Shown one piece after another: positions 13,353 through 19,207 of a stretch of DNA of 19,207 nt; within the stretch, counting starts at the first letter, position 1, and every line of letters starts with the position of its first letter. The position numbers and the translations under genes were made by a program. The DNA is from Ruminococcaceae bacterium UBA7030 (GTDB lineage Bacteria; Bacillota; Clostridia; Oscillospirales; Acutalibacteraceae). The stretch spans positions 1-19,207 of the forward strand of contig DLBD01000147.1 in NCBI GenBank assembly GCA_002494125.1, given 5' to 3'. The notes beneath the pieces were generated by a model that made no database searches, was not told the DNA's origin, and saw only the letters and a list, made by a program, of their open reading frames with translations.

Positions 13353-15941
13353 ATGAAAAAAGCAGTTAAATTATTTTTATCGGTTATAATATGTATAGTG
13401 CTCACGGCAGGTATAGCCGTGGGTGCTTTCTTCCTGTTTTACACACCGAGCCTGACAGCCGATTTCTCACAAAAAAACGGCGAGGTTTCAAGCCGTGCGT
13501 CAGGATATCTTTACGGACTGGCACAGCCCGGAGTTCCTTCGGAAAATATGGTCGAAAGCCTTGATATTTCGACTGTTGCGCAAAAGGTTCCCGGCGGCTT
13601 GCAGCATCCGATAGGTGATATGGACAATGTGTACCCGCTTCTTGAAAATACAGACTATGATGTTGTATATCTTCAGGATGCGTATTCGACTTGGTATTAC
13701 GACCATGAAAATATTGAAAAAATGCGAAAAGACGGTACGTACGACTGGAAGAAGTATCTGGAAGACGATTATCTTCCTAAGGTAAAATCTTCGGTTGAAA
13801 GTCTTAAATCAGCGCCTTATTCAGACAAACTGGTTTACTGCATATATAATGAGTGTGATAACGGACTTTGGTTTGGCGAAACTGTTGAGGATGACAGCGA
13901 GCTCGGCTTTTGGTGCGCATATAACGAGGTTGGCAGCGCAAACTTTTTTGATGCGTGGAAGATTACATACGACTATGTTAAATCACTCAATCCCGACGCA
14001 CTGATAGGCGGTCCCGGATTTTACGAATATAACAGCGATAAAATGGCGCAGTTTATGTCGTTTTGCGCTGATAACGACTGTATTCCGGACGTGATTATTT
14101 ACCATGAGTTAAACGACTATTCGATATATTTCTGGCAGCAGCATGTTCAAAATTACAGGCAGATGGAAAAGGAACTTGTATCCAAGGAGCTTCCCATAAT
14201 TGTGACCGAGTACGGAAGAATGTGTGATACGGGACTGCCCGGAAAAATGGTGCAGTACATAACACAGATTGAAACAAGCGGTGTTTACGGTGACGTTGCA
14301 TACTGGCGCCTCGCGAACAATCTTTGTGATACTGCGGCGGACGATAATATGCCTAATGCAAACTGGTGGCTCTACCGCTGGTATGCGGATATGGAAGGTA
14401 GCCTGATTTCATCACAGTACAGAGATCTTTTCAACTCTAATTTTGAAAATGCCTATATCAAACGCAAAGCTGAATATACCTCACAGGGCTTTATGGGCAT
14501 TGTTTCCATGACTGAAAGCGAAGACAGAATTGATATTATATGCGGCGGTGGCGAGGGCGATGTAACCGTAAAACTTAAAAACCTTGATGAAACATCACTA
14601 TGTAAAGAGAACGTAGTGATCAGGGTCGAGGAGGTATTATATAAAGGTCTTGAAGGCGCTGTAACGGCACCGCTTTGTCGCAGCTTCGAATACAAAACTC
14701 TCCGTAAAAGCGAAAGCATAAAAATCAATGATACCGAAAAGGGAAACGCCTATCATATAGTTATCGAAAAAACCGGGTTGACAGGCGAAAATTTCGATTA
14801 TAATAACAACGGATATGTAAAGCGTTATGAGTTTGAAAACGGCGAGCTTCTCAAAAATGCCTATACCTACGACAGTGCCTATGCAACGACAGGTGAAATT
14901 AACGGTATGGTCGGCGGTATGGAAAATGAAGGTGACGGCGTAAGGCTCACCTTCGAGGTTCCTGACGACGACACATACAATATCGACATTGTTTACGGAA
15001 ATGCAAACGACGGTGCCTTCGACGAGAACGGCAGGCAGAATTCCGACGACAGAACAACGGCATATACTGTTATGACGCTCGACGGAGAAAAAACCACAAT
15101 CGGCTTAGATAGCACCATCAAAAGCGAATTTACAAACTGCTACACCCTCGAAAGCCTTGAGCTTTCAAAGGGCGAGCATACTATCTCATTTGAGCATAGC
15201 GAGGGCACATATGTCCTTGATTCGATGATTGTCAGCACCAACGCATATTGCGATAAAATCAGTTGTATGTATGACGATGACAGAAGTTCTGAGGGTAATT
15301 ATGCTTATCTTGCAGTTGTAGAAAACGACGGTTACTATAATATTTACTCCGAAACAGTTAATTTCAATTCGGTTATATTAAACGGTTATAAAATTGATGG
15401 CGTAACCGATAACGATTATTACCTGAGGCGAGGAGTTAATTTCATAGAATTCGAATGTGACGAAAAACCGCTTGACCTCTTTTTCAGTCAAAGCGATAAT
15501 GAAAAGCTTAACACAATAAAGCTTTCAGACCCTACGCTTTCAGGCGGTGCAATTACAAAATTCAGCACAGCGCTTGACAGTTATTACATAGACGGAATTT
15601 CAAGCGACGGCGGCAGCGCTCAATATACGCTTAATGCCGATGAACAGGGCGTTTACGCATTTACCGTCTGCTATTCAAATAACGAAGAGGGCGGCTATCA
15701 CGACTATAATGTTGACCTTATTGAAAGGTATGTGACAGTCGATATCAACGGCGAAAGTACAGAAGTTTTTTGCAGAAATACTTACGACTGGGATAAGTAC
15801 AAAACAGTCACGTTTTATGCAAAACTTAACAGCGGCGAAAATACTGTTACTCTTTATAATGACGGCGCATATAAATTTAATAATCAAACTGCTTATGCTC
15901 CTTATATTTCCACCGTTTATGTAAGCGATGCGGCGTTATAG
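13353..15941 (+). CDS. Membrane-anchored GH39-like glycoside hydrolase with C-terminal CBM-like domains
   Basis: An 862-aa extracytoplasmic protein. Residues 5-31 form a signal-anchor (VKLFLSVIICIVLTAGIAVGAFFLFY) without a clear cleavage or lipobox site. The catalytic part (about 45-380) looks like a clan GH-A barrel: LVYCIYNECDNG gives an Asn-Glu pair with acid/base E167, and IIVTEYG gives nucleophile E286. The 119-residue separation is close to the 117 of GH39 xylosidase (E160/E277). GYLYGLAQPGVPSENM and PGGLQHPIGD resemble GH39-like enzymes of actinobacteria as I recall them. Two beta-sandwich, CBM35-like domains follow at about 490-626 (YEFENGEL) and 729-862. The substrate is unknown; arabino- or galacto-containing glycans are guesses. 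Last gene of the operon, one base after the kinase, with a weak RBS suggesting coupling. Confidence 0.75.
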   Translation: MKKAVKLFLSVIICIVLTAGIAVGAFFLFYTPSLTADFSQKNGEVSSRASGYLYGLAQPGVPSENMVESLDISTVAQKVPGGLQHPIGDMDNVYPLLENTDYDVVYLQDAYSTWYYDHENIEKMRKDGTYDWKKYLEDDYLPKVKSSVESLKSAPYSDKLVYCIYNECDNGLWFGETVEDDSELGFWCAYNEVGSANFFDAWKITYDYVKSLNPDALIGGPGFYEYNSDKMAQFMSFCADNDCIPDVIIYHELNDYSIYFWQQHVQNYRQMEKELVSKELPIIVTEYGRMCDTGLPGKMVQYITQIETSGVYGDVAYWRLANNLCDTAADDNMPNANWWLYRWYADMEGSLISSQYRDLFNSNFENAYIKRKAEYTSQGFMGIVSMTESEDRIDIICGGGEGDVTVKLKNLDETSLCKENVVIRVEEVLYKGLEGAVTAPLCRSFEYKTLRKSESIKINDTEKGNAYHIVIEKTGLTGENFDYNNNGYVKRYEFENGELLKNAYTYDSAYATTGEINGMVGGMENEGDGVRLTFEVPDDDTYNIDIVYGNANDGAFDENGRQNSDDRTTAYTVMTLDGEKTTIGLDSTIKSEFTNCYTLESLELSKGEHTISFEHSEGTYVLDSMIVSTNAYCDKISCMYDDDRSSEGNYAYLAVVENDGYYNIYSETVNFNSVILNGYKIDGVTDNDYYLRRGVNFIEFECDEKPLDLFFSQSDNEKLNTIKLSDPTLSGGAITKFSTALDSYYIDGISSDGGSAQYTLNADEQGVYAFTVCYSNNEEGGYHDYNVDLIERYVTVDINGESTEVFCRNTYDWDKYKTVTFYAKLNSGENTVTLYNDGAYKFNNQTAYAPYISTVYVSDAAL

Positions 15942-15956
15942 TTTTATCACAAAATA

Positions 15957-16025
15957 AAAACTCCTTCATAGAATGTACTGAAGTCAAGGCTTTTGCCTGC
16001 TTAAATTCATTCTGTAAGGAGTTTT
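15957..16025 (+). terminator. Long hairpin: probable operon terminator whose 3' arm holds the next gene's RBS
   Basis: AAAACTCCTT (15957-15966) pairs with AAGGAGTTTT (16016-16025); after one bulged C the stem continues for 8 more pairs (15968-15975 with 16008-16015, one wobble). The loop contains a small hairpin, AGGC-TTTT-GCCT (15987-15998). The 3' arm ends in Ts, as in an intrinsic terminator of the tyrA operon. AAGGAG at 16016-16021, fully inside the stem, is the Shine-Dalgarno of the ATG at 16029. Pairing is seen directly; termination and RBS masking are inferred. Confidence 0.7.
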
Positions 16026-16028
16026 ATT

Positions 16029-16820
16029 ATGCCCAATAATCCTATTATTGACACCGACGAAAAAAGACTTCGTGAAAGTGTCTGCATAGATACAAAGCGT
16101 ATCTTTGACAGCTGTGTCAGCAAGGACTGTCTGGAGGATTTGCGAGTTGCTTTTTCGCCTGTAAATCAGCGCCTTATCGACGACGCAGTAACTATTAAGA
16201 CAAGAGATTGCACTCTTGCCGAATGTAGCATTGACGTTGAAGAGGTTGCCTTTAACCGCGGCTTTTACAACGTCGACATAACCTTCTTTTTCAAGATTTT
16301 ATTCGATACCTATTCAAATCCTGTTTCTGCTCCGCAGACCGCAGTCGGTTACTGCTCTTTCAACAAAAGATGTATACTTTTCGGCGGTGACGGCGATGTA
16401 AGAGTATTCTCTTCAAACCAGTCTGAAGAGCTTACAAATATTCCTGTTGCATCACAGTATATTAACCCTGTTGCAAAGGTTCAGGCAGTTGATCCGGTTG
16501 TACTTTCAACCGATGTGCTTGCAAGAAACGAATGTCCCATACCGAGAACCTTATCCTTCCCGCAGTCAATTCTATCTTCAAACGACGAGGGCGGTTTCGG
16601 TGGAAATGCAGACAAGGCTGTAGTTGTAACGCTCGGACTTTTCTCGATTATCCAGATGGAGAGAGATACACAGATTCTTATCAACGCCTGCGATTATTGT
16701 ATCCCTGAGCGTGAGTGCAGCTGCACAACCTCAAGCCCTTGTGATGCCTTCCAGTCAATAGATTTTCCCGTTGACGATTTCTTCCCTGCCGACAGAGATG
16801 CTCTTTTCCAGACAAACTAA
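16029..16820 (+). CDS. Cys-rich conserved protein of unknown function
   Basis: A 263-aa soluble-looking protein without signal peptide or membrane segment. It has 13 cysteines: a set in the first 50 residues (RESVCIDTKRIFDSC, KDCLEDLRV), more at RDCTLAEC and YCSFNKRC, and a C-terminal cluster (NACDYCIPERECSC, SPC). The opening MPNNPIIDTDEKRLRESVCI is one I associate with an uncharacterised family widespread in Clostridia; I cannot name a domain. Cys richness and self-association-prone beta sequence would suit a spore-coat or other cross-linked structural protein, but this is a guess. AAGGAG (16016-16021) lies seven bases before the ATG and is buried in the hairpin upstream. A TAGAAT sequence at 15969-15974 could be a -10 for a transcript starting inside that hairpin. 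A strong terminator follows 10 bases after the stop. Confidence 0.8.
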   Translation: MPNNPIIDTDEKRLRESVCIDTKRIFDSCVSKDCLEDLRVAFSPVNQRLIDDAVTIKTRDCTLAECSIDVEEVAFNRGFYNVDITFFFKILFDTYSNPVSAPQTAVGYCSFNKRCILFGGDGDVRVFSSNQSEELTNIPVASQYINPVAKVQAVDPVVLSTDVLARNECPIPRTLSFPQSILSSNDEGGFGGNADKAVVVTLGLFSIIQMERDTQILINACDYCIPERECSCTTSSPCDAFQSIDFPVDDFFPADRDALFQTN

Positions 16821-16830
16821 GCTAAGTAAT

Positions 16831-16868
16831 AAAAAAGCCTTTTGAAGTTTTCTTCAAAAGGCTTTTTT
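16831..16868. terminator. Bidirectional rho-independent terminator
   Basis: A perfect 17-bp inverted repeat (16831-16847 with 16852-16868), loop TTTT, has six As at one end and six Ts at the other, so it works on both strands. It serves the convergent Cys-rich gene and malQ. Confidence 0.95.
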
Positions 16869-16872
16869 ATTG

Positions 16873-18402
16873 TTATTTATCCTCTTTGTCAAATACGGGA
16901 TACATTCTTCTGTAAAGTGAATTAATATGCCTGAAATATCCCTTGTCGATATTTCTTATTGTGTCCATTGTTGTGCGGAAACGCCAGTTCTTTTCGGGGA
17001 CGCCGGGAATATTCATTCTTGCGTCTGAGCCGAAGCCGCACATATCCTGAAGCGCTACCATTGCAACATTTGAGCTGCTTTTCCAAACAGCTTCGATTAT
17101 CCTTCTGCACGACGGGCTGTAATATCCGCCCTCGCCCCAGTTGTCGCCGACAAAACCGACGTAGTCAAGAGTAAATTTCCTTTCTGCCTCGCTTGCTTCC
17201 CAAAGCCAGCCTAAGATTGTGTTGTTGTCGTGAGTACCGACATAATTTATGCTGTTTTGCGTTGCGTTGTGCGGAAGGTGGGAGGAGTCTGAGTTCGGAT
17301 CAAATCCAAATTGAATAACCTTCATTCCCGGAAATTTTGTATCCTCTAAAAGCTTAACAACATCTTCGCCGAAAACGCCTAAATCCTCTGCAATAATCGG
17401 TGCGTCGGGGTAAACCTCAAACACCTTGTTAAAGAGATCCATCTTCGGTCCGTTAAGCCATTTTCCTACCTTCGCCGTTTTTGAATCGGCAGGCACAGCC
17501 CAGTATGATGCAAACGCTCTGAAATGGTCAATTCGTACTGTATCGTAGGTTCTGAGCGCATGACCGAGTCTTGAAATCCACCAGCTGTATCCGTCCTTTT
17601 TCATAGCCTTCCAGTCGTAAATCGGGTTGCCCCAAAGCTGACCGTTCTCGCTGAAATAATCGGGCGGTACACCGGCTACCTTTTCAACCTTAAGAGTCTT
17701 TTCGTCAATGAGAAACATCGGCAGGTTTGACCATACGTCAACGCTGTCCATAGCAACGTATATAGGCATATCGCCTATAACTGCAATGCCCTTGTCATTT
17801 GCATATTTCTTGATTTTGTTCCACTGCTTGTAGAAGATATACTGAACAAATTTCCAAAATGCAGCCTTCTCTTCATAGTCGTAAATGTTCTTTATGCACT
17901 CAAAATAATGTGCGTGCTCGCTGCTCCATTCCCACCACGGCTTGAGGTTTTCCTCCTCCTTAACCGCCATGAAAACGCTGTAATCAGTCAGCCATTCGTT
18001 TTCAATTTCAAATTGCTTTATCTCGCCGGCAAGTGTTTCGTTAATGTTTAGAAAAGCTTTTTTGAGTAGTTCAAGTCGCTTTTCAGCGGCAAATTCATAA
18101 TCCGCTGTATAAGGCGTGCCGTTATAAAGATTATCCCTGACGTCCTCCTCGCTGACAAGTCCCATTTCAAGAAGCCCCTTCGGGTTTATAAAAAGGTAGT
18201 TTCCTGCAAAAGCAGAGGCGGAACAGTAGGGTGAGTTTGCGCTGTCAAGCGGATTAAAGGGAAGCACCTGCCAGTAGGTGAATCCCATATCGGAAATAAT
18301 GTCTATAAACTCTTTTATGTTTTCGTCGAATACTCCTACGCCGTAATCACTCGGCATTGAGCTGATATGGAGCAGTACGCCTGCTCCTCGTTTTTTTAAC
18401 AT
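16873..18402 (-). CDS. malQ: 4-alpha-glucanotransferase (amylomaltase, GH77)
   Basis: Transfers alpha-1,4-glucan segments between maltodextrins, releasing glucose, in the cytoplasm. The 509-aa length is normal for GH77. Motifs in order are RGAGVLLHISSMPSDYGVG at the N-terminus, FTYWQVLPFNPLDSANSPY, GDMPIYVAMDSVDVW, VAGVPPDYFSENGQLWGNP (the 250s loop), the nucleophile D292 in VRIDHFRAF, the acid/base E339 in IIAEDLG, D392 in VGTHDNNT, and RMNIPGVPEKNWRFR. These positions match the D293/E340/D395 triad of Thermus amylomaltase. AGGAGA (18408-18413) precedes the ATG. It is a single-gene unit with its own promoter and ends 4 bases from a shared bidirectional terminator; no phosphorylase or maltose transporter is visible nearby. 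Confidence 0.96.
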   Translation of the reverse strand: MLKKRGAGVLLHISSMPSDYGVGVFDENIKEFIDIISDMGFTYWQVLPFNPLDSANSPYCSASAFAGNYLFINPKGLLEMGLVSEEDVRDNLYNGTPYTADYEFAAEKRLELLKKAFLNINETLAGEIKQFEIENEWLTDYSVFMAVKEEENLKPWWEWSSEHAHYFECIKNIYDYEEKAAFWKFVQYIFYKQWNKIKKYANDKGIAVIGDMPIYVAMDSVDVWSNLPMFLIDEKTLKVEKVAGVPPDYFSENGQLWGNPIYDWKAMKKDGYSWWISRLGHALRTYDTVRIDHFRAFASYWAVPADSKTAKVGKWLNGPKMDLFNKVFEVYPDAPIIAEDLGVFGEDVVKLLEDTKFPGMKVIQFGFDPNSDSSHLPHNATQNSINYVGTHDNNTILGWLWEASEAERKFTLDYVGFVGDNWGEGGYYSPSCRRIIEAVWKSSSNVAMVALQDMCGFGSDARMNIPGVPEKNWRFRTTMDTIRNIDKGYFRHINSLYRRMYPVFDKEDK

Positions 18403-18440
18403 ATTTGTCTCCTGTAAATAATATTAAACGCAGTGGGAAT

Positions 18441-18469
18441 ATTGTATCAAAAATAATACAGCGTGTCAA
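18441..18469 (-). promoter_or_regulatory. Sigma-A promoter of malQ
   Basis: On the minus strand a consensus TTGACA (18464-18469), a 17-bp spacer and TACAAT (18441-18446) point to a start near 18434, giving a leader of about 32 nt. Confidence 0.85.
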
Positions 18470-18537
18470 ATTGAATATTTGTTAAATTATATATAAATTC
18501 TTTTTATATTTTATATTATTTTATTAATATTTATATA

Positions 18538-18566
18538 TTGATTATATAGTGTTCATTTGTTATAAT
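18538..18566 (+). promoter_or_regulatory. Sigma-A promoter of miaB
   Basis: TTGATT (18538-18543), a 17-bp spacer and a perfect TATAAT (18561-18566) predict a start near 18573. A second TATAAT at 18575-18580 with TTCATT 17 bp upstream (18552-18557) may be a weaker tandem promoter. Confidence 0.8.
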
Positions 18567-18622
18567 ATCTACTGTATAATGTAGAAGTGTATCATAACAC
18601 AGGCGTATCGTGAGGTGATAGC

Positions 18623-19207
18623 GTGGCAGACAGCAGAATAAAAACGGCAACGGTTAGTGAGGGCGAGCTTAAAAAGCAGGAAGAGTTTTCACTTCGTGTT
18701 AATTCGGTTTTGTCCAAACGTTATACCGAAAAGCCGAAGGCGTGCGTTGTTACCTACGGCTGTCAGCAGAATGTAGCCGACAGCGAAAAAATCAAGGGTA
18801 TGCTTGATGAAATGGGATATACTTTTACCGACAAGCGCGATGAGGCAAAGCTTATTATTTTTAACACCTGCGCCGTGCGTGAACATGCCGAGGACAGAGT
18901 ATTCGGTAACGTCGGCTCCCTGAAAGGCTATAAGAGAAGTAATCCCGACGTTGTAATTGCTCTTTGCGGCTGCATGATGCAGCAAAAGCATATCGCCGAA
19001 AAAATTAAAAATTCCTATCCGTTTGTTGACCTTGTGTTCGGAACCCATGTTATCCATTGCCTGCCTGAGCTTCTTTATAAAGCACTTACCGGCAGAAAAA
19101 GAGTTTTCGAAATTCCGGATATGGACGGCGTTATTGCAGAGGGACTTCCCGTAAAGCGTGACAACGATAAAAAGGCATGGCTTCCGATTATGTACGGGTG
19201 CAACAAT
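18623..19207 (+). CDS. miaB: tRNA-2-methylthio-N6-isopentenyladenosine-37 methylthiotransferase, N-terminal part (cut by window edge)
   Basis: A radical SAM enzyme that adds a methylthio group to i6A37 in tRNAs reading UNN codons. The GTG at 18623 follows AGGTG (18613-18617, spacing 5) and opens 195 codons to the window end. After a 36-residue lead, the UPF0004 domain shows CVVTYGCQQNVADSE, FNTCAVREHAEDRVFGNVG and LCGCMMQQ. The cluster cysteines C47, C83 and C117 are spaced 36 and 34 apart, exactly as in E. coli MiaB (C10, C46, C80). The last residues, MYGCNN, are the beginning of the radical SAM CNNFCTYC motif (C193), so only the N-terminal domain is in view. The YGCQQN form (rather than GCQMN) is typical of Clostridia MiaB as I recall; MtaB or RimO are less likely given the length and the HAED motif. 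Confidence 0.93.
   Translation, partial: MADSRIKTATVSEGELKKQEEFSLRVNSVLSKRYTEKPKACVVTYGCQQNVADSEKIKGMLDEMGYTFTDKRDEAKLIIFNTCAVREHAEDRVFGNVGSLKGYKRSNPDVVIALCGCMMQQKHIAEKIKNSYPFVDLVFGTHVIHCLPELLYKALTGRKRVFEIPDMDGVIAEGLPVKRDNDKKAWLPIMYGCNN

Noticed and set aside
15945..15975. Sigma-E or sigma-K sporulation promoter before the Cys-rich gene
   Set aside because: CATAGAAT is close to sporulation -10 elements, but no matching -35 for sigma-E exists and the sigma-K fit is partial; kept only as a note.
18689..19057. 122-codon minus-strand frame within miaB
   Set aside because: The plus strand holds the MiaB cysteine motifs at exact family spacing; this frame is a shadow.

Overview
The window looks like chromosomal DNA from a low-to-moderate G+C Gram-positive anaerobe, most likely a gut or rumen Clostridia member (Oscillospiraceae/Ruminococcaceae type). 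The grounds are strong AGGAGG-type ribosome binding sites, canonical sigma-A promoters in AT-rich gaps, very large secreted FIVAR / InlB-type surface proteins, a Clostridia-style EPSP synthase and a conserved Cys-rich Clostridia protein. The taxon is an inference from protein style; there is no rRNA here. I see no transposase, integrase, phage gene, CRISPR array, tRNA or rRNA.

Layout. (1) 1-107, minus: the first 35 codons of argG (argininosuccinate synthase), with its own promoter and an ARG-box-like operator. (2) 108-712: AT-rich divergent intergenic region holding the argG promoter, three copies of TGTAAACA, a plus-strand promoter and a 150-nt structured leader. (3) 713-5863: a two-gene transcription unit encoding a 1667-aa secreted surface protein and a 41-aa very acidic peptide, closed by a strong terminator. 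(4) 6046-15941: seven tightly packed plus-strand genes, tyrA-aroA-aroC-pheA (the chorismate end of aromatic amino-acid synthesis), then a VTT/DedA-family membrane protein, a divergent galactokinase, a lipid-kinase-like protein and a membrane-anchored GH39-like glycosidase. Gaps are 1-19 bp or overlaps, so this is probably one operon of mixed function. (5) 15957-16820: a long hairpin that looks like a terminator but contains the Shine-Dalgarno of the next gene, a 263-aa Cys-rich protein of unknown function. (6) 16831-18402: a bidirectional terminator and, on minus, malQ (4-alpha-glucanotransferase). (7) 18403-19207: divergent promoters and the N-terminal 195 codons of miaB (tRNA methylthiotransferase), cut by the window end.

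How the genes work together. AroA and AroC convert shikimate-3-phosphate plus PEP to EPSP and then to chorismate. The chorismate mutase half of PheA makes prephenate, which goes to phenylpyruvate through PheA or to 4-hydroxyphenylpyruvate through TyrA. GalK-like, the GH39-like enzyme and MalQ suggest glycan and sugar use. The least explained parts are the giant secreted protein with its acidic peptide partner, and the Cys-rich protein behind an RBS-trapping hairpin.
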